Part shown: piece by piece, positions 1 through 6,065 of the stretch | Position numbering within the stretch: the first letter of the stretch is position 1 | Layout of the letters: each line of letters begins with the position of its first letter | Source: Idiomarina sp. UBA6142 | GTDB lineage: Bacteria; Pseudomonadota; Gammaproteobacteria; Enterobacterales; Alteromonadaceae | Reading direction: 5' to 3' | Assembly (NCBI GenBank): GCA_002423905.1 | Contig: DIVC01000109.1 | Coordinates: 1,442 to 7,506 of the forward strand | DNA length: 6,065 bases | Program-made: the position numbers and the translations under genes | Notes under the pieces: model-generated | Told to the model about the DNA's origin: nothing | Database searches by the model: none | The model's input: only the letters and a program-made list of their open reading frames with translations

Positions 1-251
1 TTGGTGCGGGTAACGTGACCGTCGATGTGGCGATCGGCGTAATCATTGATGACACAACCGGCCGAGCGCATGACCCATACCCCAAGCACGAAAATAACCA
101 GCGTCTTCAGCGGCGGATCACCAGCTCCCGCAATCAGTAATGCGGTTAACGTCGGCCACAGTAATAACAAGGTACCAATGGGTCGATCAGCGCGCATTAA
201 GCGCCAATAGGCTGACCCACGTTGTGCCAACAGTTGCCGAGTAGTCATCAT
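1..251 (-). CDS. ubiA: 4-hydroxybenzoate polyprenyltransferase UbiA, N-terminal part (cut by window edge)
   Basis: UbiA is an inner-membrane prenyltransferase that joins the polyprenyl chain to 4-hydroxybenzoate, the second committed step of ubiquinone synthesis. Only the first 83 codons are present; the frame is open at the left edge. The visible part has the family N-terminus: a short cytoplasmic leader, '[15 protein letters not shown]' at about residues 20-34, a first hydrophobic segment, and then '[19 protein letters not shown]', which contains the NDxxD-type Mg/prenyl-diphosphate motif (NDYAD, about residues 69-73). The start is the first of two adjacent ATG codons (251-249). A GGAG at 262-259 lies 7 nt upstream, inside the end of ubiC, and supports this start. 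Only 4 nt separate it from the ubiC stop, the same ubiC-ubiA order as in E. coli, and UbiC supplies the substrate. Identification is secure; the C-terminal two thirds lies outside the window. Confidence 0.96.
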   Translation of the reverse strand, partial: MMTTRQLLAQRGSAYWRLMRADRPIGTLLLLWPTLTALLIAGAGDPPLKTLVIFVLGVWVMRSAGCVINDYADRHIDGHVTRT

Positions 252-255
252 GATG

Positions 256-828
256 TTACTCCGATACCTTAGTATGGTAGAGCGGGGCGGCGCCAATAAA
301 TACTTCTGCTACGAGGATATGTTGGCCTGCTGCACTAAAGCGGCTACGTCGGCCCCACAATGTGTGTGCTGTAAAACCAAGCTGTTGATGCAACTGACCG
401 ACCCGACTGTGGGGAGAAAAAGCTGATATTTCAATGGCGGAGCGTTGTAGGTCGGGTTGGCTAAATAAATGCTCACCCAGCGGACGGTTGCCCAAGTGCG
501 CTAAGTTGAGTTGTGTCGCTTGCAGTGCCTGTTGAGGAAAGACGCTACGGGCAAAAACCCATGGCTTACTGTCACAGTACAAAATGACTTCCCGCACTGT
601 AACGGCGTCATCGTCACCGAGCCAGCGCGCTTCATCAGCCAACAGGGTCGCTTGTTGCTGACCGAGCAGGTGTACACTAAACTGCGAACAGTGTGCTTTT
701 AACTTGGCCGTTAGCGAACTGTCATCGCTTAACCATTGTTGTTGCTGCGGTGATAACAAGTGCGCCCAAGCAGAAGCGGCTTGCCAATGCGCTTCGCCGC
801 CGCGGGTGACAATTGGAAAGTCGAGCAT
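256..828 (-). CDS. ubiC: chorismate pyruvate-lyase UbiC
   Basis: UbiC is a cytoplasmic enzyme that removes pyruvate from chorismate to give 4-hydroxybenzoate, the first committed step of ubiquinone synthesis. The 190-residue product shows family landmarks in order: 'VREVILYC' with Arg79 (counterpart of the E. coli active-site Arg76), '[11 protein letters not shown]' at 112-122, 'LWGRRSRF' at 157-164, and 'VAEVF' with Glu175 (counterpart of E. coli Glu155), ending near 'APLY'. E. coli UbiC is about 165 residues. The extra length is mainly about 17 residues between 'IEIS' and 'LWGRRS' (around 136-154), plus a 6-residue tail. The ATG at 828 overlaps the glpG stop as UAAUG, and no good Shine-Dalgarno precedes it, so translation is probably coupled to glpG. 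ubiA follows 4 nt downstream. Function is confident; the effect of the insertion is unknown. Confidence 0.95.
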   Translation of the reverse strand: MLDFPIVTRGGEAHWQAASAWAHLLSPQQQQWLSDDSSLTAKLKAHCSQFSVHLLGQQQATLLADEARWLGDDDAVTVREVILYCDSKPWVFARSVFPQQALQATQLNLAHLGNRPLGEHLFSQPDLQRSAIEISAFSPHSRVGQLHQQLGFTAHTLWGRRSRFSAAGQHILVAEVFIGAAPLYHTKVSE

Positions 829-1670
829 TACCGGCTTAACCCGCGCATGATGCCACCGACCATGAGGCCACTAACGAGCCCGGCGGTGTGGGCGGTATTG
901 GCGATATTGACCCAAAGCAAGTCGGTATAGCCGAGCACTAACCAAAACAGTAAAAAACCAATCAGCCCAGGTGGTAAGTAAAGCGGGTGGCTAGGGCGCT
1001 GCCATGCCATGACCACAGCAATACCAAATAACCCATAGACCACCCCGGAGAGGCCACCGAAGTAAGGGCCACTCACCATAAATTGGGCGATATTTGAAAT
1101 GCTTGCGCACACCAGTAAGGCCACGATCAGCCAGACACTACCGTACAAGCGCTCAAAACGCCCACCCAGATACCACCACCAAAACACGTTAAACAAAATA
1201 TGCAGTAGGCTGAAATGCAGCAATGCTGGCGTCACCACCCGCCATGGTTGCTGCCATGGAATGCTGGCAAAATTATCGCTAATACGCAGCAACTCAAACA
1301 AGCCCTCGCTCAGTGGCGATAACTGACCTAAGAATACCGCAATCACTAATACCGCAAAGCTGATGGTGACCACCCCTGCTTGGCTTAATAGATTACCGAA
1401 GATGGTCGGTGAACCGCGCGGAATGCGCGGGCTGCGGTCGGCAGCAAAGGGGCTCAAATTAGGCTCTTGCTGCGGGGTGTTCGCAATACTCGGATTTGCT
1501 TTATACTCAGCGATCAATTCTTTAGCCAGTGCGGCATAGCTGGTTTGGATCAGCCATAATTCGAGCTGCTCACCATGTTCGCTGACTGTCACCGGAATAC
1601 CGCGTTGTTGCAGGAACCCGTAGAGTTTTTCCATGCTACTGTGATCGCGGGTGGTGTACAGTTTTTGCAT
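828..1670 (-). CDS. glpG: rhomboid-family intramembrane serine protease GlpG
   Basis: GlpG is an inner-membrane rhomboid protease that cleaves transmembrane segments of other membrane proteins. The 280-residue length is close to the E. coli protein (276). A soluble N-terminal domain (about 1-65, with 'FLQQRGIPVTV' as in the GlpG cytoplasmic domain) is followed by a linker and six hydrophobic segments. Catalytic features are visible: Ser208 in 'GGLSGVVYG', His261 in 'NTAHTAGL', and the conserved 'HFSLLHILFN' with His152, His157 and Asn161, followed by 'WWWYLGG'. These sit seven residues beyond E. coli Ser201, His254, His145, His150 and Asn154. The ATG follows the glpE stop directly (TAAATG), and a GGAG at 1683-1680 lies 9 nt upstream within glpE. 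Met13 is a weaker alternative start. The glpE-glpG pairing is known from enterics, but the physiological substrate is not settled, and the 'glp' name reflects location rather than glycerol metabolism. Confidence 0.97.
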   Translation of the reverse strand: MQKLYTTRDHSSMEKLYGFLQQRGIPVTVSEHGEQLELWLIQTSYAALAKELIAEYKANPSIANTPQQEPNLSPFAADRSPRIPRGSPTIFGNLLSQAGVVTISFAVLVIAVFLGQLSPLSEGLFELLRISDNFASIPWQQPWRVVTPALLHFSLLHILFNVFWWWYLGGRFERLYGSVWLIVALLVCASISNIAQFMVSGPYFGGLSGVVYGLFGIAVVMAWQRPSHPLYLPPGLIGFLLFWLVLGYTDLLWVNIANTAHTAGLVSGLMVGGIMRGLSR

Positions 1671-1994
1671 TTAGCTTCGCTCCACGGCCTCTGGGAATTG
1701 CTGGCCCCAGGCGGTAAATCCACCGTCGAGGCTGCTCACTGGATCTAACCCTTGTTGGGCTAGGTATTGGGCTGCGCCTTGGCTGCTGTTGCCATGGTAG
1801 CAGACCACGACGACCTCAGTGGTATCGTCAAGGCCGGCTAAGAATTGTGCGAGATTACTATTGGTCAGATGCACTGAGCCGGGAATGTGACCGAGTGCAA
1901 ATGATCGTTCGTCACGGATATCAGCAAAAGCAGCGGCACCCTGTTGCCAGAGTGCATGGGCAGTCGCCGCGTTGATACGTTTATAATCGGCCAT
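1671..1994 (-). CDS. glpE: thiosulfate sulfurtransferase (single-domain rhodanese) GlpE
   Basis: GlpE is a small cytoplasmic rhodanese that moves sulfane sulfur from thiosulfate to an acceptor such as cyanide or a thiol such as thioredoxin. The 107-residue product is one rhodanese domain, matching the E. coli length of about 108. It shows 'FADIRDERSFALGHIPGSVHL' type N-terminal rhodanese signatures at about 23-43 and the active-site loop 'CYHGNSS' with catalytic Cys65, the same position as in E. coli GlpE. A closing 'LDGGFTAW' follows. The ATG at 1994 has a GGGAG at 2008-2004, 9 nt upstream, formed by the last two sense codons of tdh. The gap to the tdh stop is 6 nt, and glpG starts with no gap, so expression is tied to both neighbours. 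The role within a threonine/ubiquinone gene cluster cannot be read from the sequence. Confidence 0.96.
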   Translation of the reverse strand: MADYKRINAATAHALWQQGAAAFADIRDERSFALGHIPGSVHLTNSNLAQFLAGLDDTTEVVVVCYHGNSSQGAAQYLAQQGLDPVSSLDGGFTAWGQQFPEAVERS

Positions 1995-2000
1995 CAGTGA

Positions 2001-3026
2001 TTACTCCCAGTTCATCACTACTTTGCCTGATTGGCCCGACGCCATCAACTCAAATGCGGCTTGATAATCATCAATATGGAACTGATGCGTCAATATGGGT
2101 TGCAGATTTAGACCAGACTGCAGTAAAGCGGCCATTTTGTACCAGGTTTCGAACATTTCGCGGCCATATATGCCTTTGATGATCAACCCTTTAAAAATGA
2201 CTAAGTTCCAGTCAATGGCTATCGGCTTAGCGGGAATACCCAGCATGGCAATTTTGCCACCATGATTCATGGTGTCGAGCATTTGATTCAGCGCTGAGGG
2301 CACGCCAGACATTTCTAGGCCCACGTCAAAGCCCTCTTTCATACCCAGTTCAGCCATCACATCGCGCAGATTCTCTTTGCTGACATCGACCGCACGGGTG
2401 GCGCCCATTTTTGTGGCAAGATCTAAACGGTAATGATTGACGTCGGTAATGACGACATGGCGTGCGCCCACATGACGACAAATAGCGGCCGCCATAATAC
2501 CAATCGGACCAGCACCAGTAATCAATACATCTTCACCGACCAAATCAAATGACAACGCGGTGTGCACAGCGTTGCCGAATGGATCAAAAATAGCCGCCAT
2601 GTCATCGCTGATGTCATCGGGTAATTTAAATGCATTATCAGCAGGAATCACTAAGTATTCGGCGAAACTACCCGGACGGTTGACGCCAACGCCGAGGGTA
2701 TTGCGACATAAGTGACGGCGGCCAGCGCGGCAATTACGGCAATGACCACAGGTAATATGACCTTCGCCGGATACCCGGTCACCAATACTAAAACCCTTTA
2801 CGCCATCACCCATAGCTGCAACTACACCGGCGTACTCGTGACCAACAACCATGGGCACTGGTACGGTCTTCTGTGACCATTCATCCCATTTATAAATGTG
2901 AATATCGGTGCCACAAATGGCTGATTTTTTAATCCGAATCAGTAAATCGTTGTAGCCATACTCAGGTTTGTCCGCATCGGTCATCCAGATACCTGGCTCG
3001 GCGTGTAATTTCGCTAATGCTTTCAT
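2001..3026 (-). CDS. tdh: L-threonine 3-dehydrogenase Tdh
   Basis: Tdh is a cytoplasmic zinc-dependent medium-chain dehydrogenase that oxidises L-threonine with NAD+ to 2-amino-3-ketobutyrate, the substrate of Kbl. At 341 residues it has exactly the E. coli length and aligns without obvious gaps. Catalytic-zinc residues are Cys38, His63 and Glu64 ('CGTDIH', 'GHEY'). Structural-zinc cysteines are 93, 96, 99 and 107 ('CGHCRNC', then 'LC'). The Rossmann fold shows 'GAGPIG' at 171-176 and an acidic Asp195 in 'VVITD', which fits NAD preference. '[11 protein letters not shown]' and '[14 protein letters not shown]' are characteristic of threonine dehydrogenase rather than a generic alcohol dehydrogenase. 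The ATG has a GGAG at 3038-3035, 8 nt upstream. It follows kbl by 21 nt, the usual kbl-tdh order. In E. coli this pair is controlled by leucine and Lrp; I see no definite Lrp site here. Confidence 0.98.
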   Translation of the reverse strand: MKALAKLHAEPGIWMTDADKPEYGYNDLLIRIKKSAICGTDIHIYKWDEWSQKTVPVPMVVGHEYAGVVAAMGDGVKGFSIGDRVSGEGHITCGHCRNCRAGRRHLCRNTLGVGVNRPGSFAEYLVIPADNAFKLPDDISDDMAAIFDPFGNAVHTALSFDLVGEDVLITGAGPIGIMAAAICRHVGARHVVITDVNHYRLDLATKMGATRAVDVSKENLRDVMAELGMKEGFDVGLEMSGVPSALNQMLDTMNHGGKIAMLGIPAKPIAIDWNLVIFKGLIIKGIYGREMFETWYKMAALLQSGLNLQPILTHQFHIDDYQAAFELMASGQSGKVVMNWE

Positions 3027-3047
3027 GCTGTGCTCTCCACCAAATGC

Positions 3048-4241
3048 TTAAATAATGCCGAGTTGTTTGCCAATACGGATAAAGGCGTCAATTGCGCGGT
3101 CAAGCTGCTCGCGACTGTGGGCTGCTGACATTTGCGTACGAATACGCGCTTTGCCACGCGGCACCACGGGGAACGAGAAACCGACTACATAAATACCTTC
3201 TTGTAGCAACCGTTCAGCCATTTCAGCGGCTAGCCGGGCATCGCCGATCATCACCGGAATAATGGCGTGATCGGCACCACTTAAGGTGAAGCCGGCGGCG
3301 GTCATTTTACTGCGGAAATGACTGGCGTTGTCCCACAGCTGCGCCCGCAAGGCATCGCCATTTTCTAGTAGCTCGAGTACCCGAATAGAGGCTTGCACAA
3401 TGGCAGGCGCTACCGAGTTTGAGAACAAGTATGGGCGTGAACGTTGGCGCAACCAATCAATAGCGGCCTTTTTACCAGAAATATAACCCCCTGAGGCCCC
3501 GCCTAGGGCTTTACCAAGTGTGCCGGTGAGCAAGTCAATGCGGCCGAGTACACCACAATACTCATGAGTACCTTTACCATGAGCGCCTAAAAAGCCAGTG
3601 GCGTGACAGTCGTCCATCATCACCAAGGCACCGTATTGGTCGGCTAAGTCACATACCCCAGCCATGTTGGCAATCACGCCGTCCATCGAAAACACCCCGT
3701 CGGTGGCAATCAGCAGGTGGCGGGCGCCGTCAGCTTTTGCTTGTTTAAGTTGTGTTTCAAGGTCGTTCATATCGTTATTTTTATAACGATAGCGTTTGGA
3801 TTTGCTTAAGCGGATGCCGTCAATAATACTGGCGTGGTTGAGTTCATCGCTGATAATCGCATCTTCTGGACCCATCAAGGTTTCAAATAAACCACCGTTG
3901 GCATCGAAACATGACGAATACAAAATGGTATCTTCAGTACCTAAAAAAGCACTCAGCTTGGCTTCAAGGGTTTTATGAATATCTTGCGTACCGCAGATAA
4001 AGCGCACTGATGCAGTACCGAAACCATGCTCATCGAGCCCTTGTTTGGCCGCTGCGATTAACTCATCGTTGTTGGCCAAACCGAGATAATTATTCGCGCA
4101 AAAGTTCAATACATGCTGGCCGCCAGCCACGGTGATCTCAGCGTCTTGGTCGCTAGTGATAATCCGCTCGTGCTTATACAACCCCTCTTGTTTGAGCTCT
4201 TCAAGTTGCTGCTCAAGCTGTTGATAAAAATCGTGCTTCAT
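3048..4241 (-). CDS. kbl: 2-amino-3-ketobutyrate CoA ligase (glycine C-acetyltransferase) Kbl
   Basis: Kbl is a PLP-dependent cytoplasmic enzyme of the alpha-oxoamine synthase family. It cleaves 2-amino-3-ketobutyrate with CoA to glycine and acetyl-CoA, completing threonine breakdown begun by Tdh. I choose the ATG at 4241, giving 397 residues (E. coli 398). It yields 'MKHDFYQQL', matching E. coli 'MRGEFYQQL', and a GGAG at 4251-4248 lies 6 nt upstream. A start 12 nt further out (4253) would absorb that site into coding and has no ribosome site of its own. With this start the PLP-binding lysine in 'GTLGKALGG' is Lys244, as in E. coli. Also visible are 'NHASIIDG' with the ring-stacking His136, 'DDCHATGF' with Asp210/His213, and C-terminal '[12 protein letters not shown]'. 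Cys212 replaces the E. coli serine in DDSHA but is found in other members such as the animal enzymes. It is the first gene of the minus-strand cluster. Confidence 0.97.
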   Translation of the reverse strand: MKHDFYQQLEQQLEELKQEGLYKHERIITSDQDAEITVAGGQHVLNFCANNYLGLANNDELIAAAKQGLDEHGFGTASVRFICGTQDIHKTLEAKLSAFLGTEDTILYSSCFDANGGLFETLMGPEDAIISDELNHASIIDGIRLSKSKRYRYKNNDMNDLETQLKQAKADGARHLLIATDGVFSMDGVIANMAGVCDLADQYGALVMMDDCHATGFLGAHGKGTHEYCGVLGRIDLLTGTLGKALGGASGGYISGKKAAIDWLRQRSRPYLFSNSVAPAIVQASIRVLELLENGDALRAQLWDNASHFRSKMTAAGFTLSGADHAIIPVMIGDARLAAEMAERLLQEGIYVVGFSFPVVPRGKARIRTQMSAAHSREQLDRAIDAFIRIGKQLGII

Positions 4242-4247
4242 GTAATT

Positions 4248-4251
4248 CTCC
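4248..4251 (-). promoter_or_regulatory. Shine-Dalgarno that fixes the kbl start
   Basis: Read on the minus strand, GGAG lies 6 nt before the ATG at 4241. The only alternative start, the ATG at 4253, overlaps this site and is preceded by a GC-rich stretch without a ribosome-binding sequence. This makes 4241 the initiation codon. Confidence 0.85.
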
Positions 4252-4317
4252 ATTCGCGCGCTAAGGCCAGTCGATAGCTGTCGTCATTGCACGACGATCA
4301 TTGTGCGGCCACGTAAG

Positions 4318-4874
<557 letters not shown>

Positions 4875-4880
4875 CAGCGC

Positions 4881-6065
4881 TCAGAAGGCTACATCGATGA
4901 AGACCCAACCTAACAGCAGCGGGCAAATTAAGCGCAAATGCCAGAACAGTAATTGATAGCGCCAATGCGTTGCAGCTAAATCGCGTATGCGGTTACTGCG
5001 TTTCCATAACCAGCCCAACACCAGAAAGTAGAATAAGCCACTGAGTGGTAGTTGAAATTGAGTGACATAACTCACCACCCAACCGAATAGCGGATCAAAA
5101 AATAACACTAATAACCCCGCTAATACCATCACCACTAGTGCCAGTATCCATGCTGCCCGGGCGCGCGCTAGTTGGTGCCGTTCAATGCTATAAGAGAGCG
5201 GTATTTCAGCAACGGCGATAGTCGATGTAAGCGCCGCCACCGACAGCAAGCTGAAGAATGCGAAGCCGACCCATGGGCCAGCTGTACCGAGTCGGCTAAA
5301 TAGCTCGGGTAACACGTGGAAGATCAGCTGACCCTCGCCGATGAGCTCACCGTTGGCTGTGACCGTCATGCCTTGCGCCATGGCGACATAGAGTGCTGGA
5401 ATAATCAGCAATCCAGCTAATAGTGCAACCAAGGTATCGAGTGCTGCGACACTCAGCGTGAGTCGACCCAAGCGAGTTCCGGGAGCCAGATAGCTGCCGT
5501 AGATCATCATGCCGCCGAGGCCAATGGACAGTGAGAAGAACGCCTGACCCATAGCGGCCACCAACATGTTCGGGTCGCTCAGGGTGCTGAAGTCAGGCAC
5601 TAAATAGGCGCGAAATCCAGCGCCGGCGCCGGGTTGTAGTGCAATAAACACAATCAGCCCGAGCAGCAGCAGCACTAATACCGGCATTAACCGTTTGGAC
5701 CATGTTTCAATGCCATTTGAAATACCGCGAGCAACAACACTAAAAGTGAGGCTGATGAATAGCCCCACCAGAATCAGATCACGACTGCTACTATCGGTTG
5801 CCAGCCAGCTCGCTGCGCTGGGTACTGCGAACCCAGTGGCAAGGGCTGCTAGCCCCTGCGCCAGCATCCAGGCCGCTACTAAGTGGTAAAAGCTCAGCAT
5901 CAGCAATGCGCCTAAAACATTCAAATAGCCCATGCTGCGGCCCGCCAGTGGACCGATGCGGCTGCGGGTTTGACTTAATTGTTCAAGCGCTGTGACAGGA
6001 TTAGCCTGAGCATGCTGACCCAAACTGAGTTCGGTATAGAGTGCGGGAATGGCTAATAGCAGAAC
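4881..6065 (-). CDS. sodium-dependent transporter of the NSS (SNF) family, 5' end cut by window edge
   Basis: This is a neurotransmitter:sodium symporter family protein of the inner membrane, expected to couple Na+ entry to uptake of an amino acid or related amine. The visible 394 residues stay open to the right edge; upstream of a TTG at 6023 the frame continues with 'LLLAIPALYTELS', typical of TM2. TM1 and about 50 residues are therefore missing. NSS marks include 'GQHAQANPV' after TM2, 'LSFYHLVAAW' in TM3 (its Tyr aligns with substrate-contacting Tyr108 of LeuT), 'GQAFFSLSIGLGGMMIYGSY' in TM6, and 'ALTSTIA' in TM8, whose Thr-Ser matches Na2-site Thr354/Ser355 of LeuT. After TM8 I count three further hydrophobic segments, giving the 11-TM form common in bacteria. 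It is convergent with coaD, with 6 nt between stops, so it is a separate transcription unit. Substrate cannot be assigned without TM1. Confidence 0.93.
   Translation of the reverse strand, partial: VLLLAIPALYTELSLGQHAQANPVTALEQLSQTRSRIGPLAGRSMGYLNVLGALLMLSFYHLVAAWMLAQGLAALATGFAVPSAASWLATDSSSRDLILVGLFISLTFSVVARGISNGIETWSKRLMPVLVLLLLGLIVFIALQPGAGAGFRAYLVPDFSTLSDPNMLVAAMGQAFFSLSIGLGGMMIYGSYLAPGTRLGRLTLSVAALDTLVALLAGLLIIPALYVAMAQGMTVTANGELIGEGQLIFHVLPELFSRLGTAGPWVGFAFFSLLSVAALTSTIAVAEIPLSYSIERHQLARARAAWILALVVMVLAGLLVLFFDPLFGWVVSYVTQFQLPLSGLFYFLVLGWLWKRSNRIRDLAATHWRYQLLFWHLRLICPLLLGWVFIDVAF

Larger units (their letters stand above)
1..4241 (-). other. probable six-gene operon kbl-tdh-glpE-glpG-ubiC-ubiA
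   Basis: Six same-strand genes follow each other with junctions of 21, 6, 0, -1 and 4 nt. Shine-Dalgarno sites for glpE, glpG and ubiA lie inside the end of the preceding gene, and ubiC starts within a UAAUG. No terminator-like hairpin fits between any two. Co-transcription from a promoter in 4242-4379 is inferred. Internal promoters, for instance within glpG for ubiCA, cannot be excluded, and the cluster may continue past the left edge. Confidence 0.75.

Noticed and set aside
1997..2179. 60-codon plus-strand open frame opposite tdh
   Set aside because: It lies entirely antisense to a conserved enzyme gene (apart from a few junction bases), shows no recognisable protein sequence and is a shadow frame. 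The other short plus-strand frames opposite ubiC, glpG, kbl and the transporter were dismissed for the same reason.
3606..3608. Cysteine in the Kbl 'DDCHATGF' motif where E. coli has serine
   Set aside because: The animal mitochondrial homologues also carry cysteine in this motif, so it is normal family variation and not an active-site anomaly.
1671..4241. The glpE/glpG names as evidence for glycerol-3-phosphate metabolism
   Set aside because: GlpE is a rhodanese and GlpG a rhomboid protease; the names come from their position beside glpR in E. coli, and no glp metabolic gene is present here.
4271..4276. TATCGA on the minus strand as a -10 for kbl
   Set aside because: It matches the consensus poorly and has no -35-like hexamer 16-18 nt upstream, so I do not call a kbl promoter position.

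Overview
The window is an ordinary, densely coded piece of a gammaproteobacterial chromosome: eight protein genes, roughly balanced base composition, no RNA gene, mobile element or CRISPR array seen. Products resemble Escherichia coli proteins closely (Tdh and Kbl align almost end to end with the same catalytic positions), and UbiC/UbiA point to a ubiquinone-using respiring proteobacterium. Gene order differs from enterics: glpE and glpG sit between kbl-tdh and ubiCA, and no glpR is present. A marine, Alteromonadales-like organism is my guess from general resemblance, not a demonstrated assignment.

Layout. From 4241 down to 1, six minus-strand genes run head to tail: kbl, tdh, glpE, glpG, ubiC, ubiA (ubiA cut by the left edge). 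Junctions are 21, 6, 0, -1 (UAAUG) and 4 nt, so they look like one operon. A 138-nt divergent region (4242-4379) separates kbl from coaD on the plus strand. coaD ends 6 nt from the stop of a convergent minus-strand NSS-family sodium-coupled transporter, whose 5' end is cut by the right edge.

How the genes fit. Tdh oxidises threonine to 2-amino-3-ketobutyrate and Kbl cleaves this with CoA to glycine and acetyl-CoA. CoaD, transcribed divergently, makes dephospho-CoA, the precursor of the CoA that Kbl consumes. UbiC and UbiA carry out the first two committed steps of ubiquinone synthesis. GlpE (rhodanese) and GlpG (rhomboid protease) have no obvious role in either pathway. The transporter probably carries an amino acid or related amine, substrate unknown.

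Two start codons should be moved inward from the longest reading frame: kbl to 4241 and coaD to 4380, each placed by a Shine-Dalgarno and by the family N-terminus. The transporter has no real start in the window; its frame stays open to the edge. I found no convincing undescribed system here; the findings are modest points of gene order, start choice and one insertion in UbiC.
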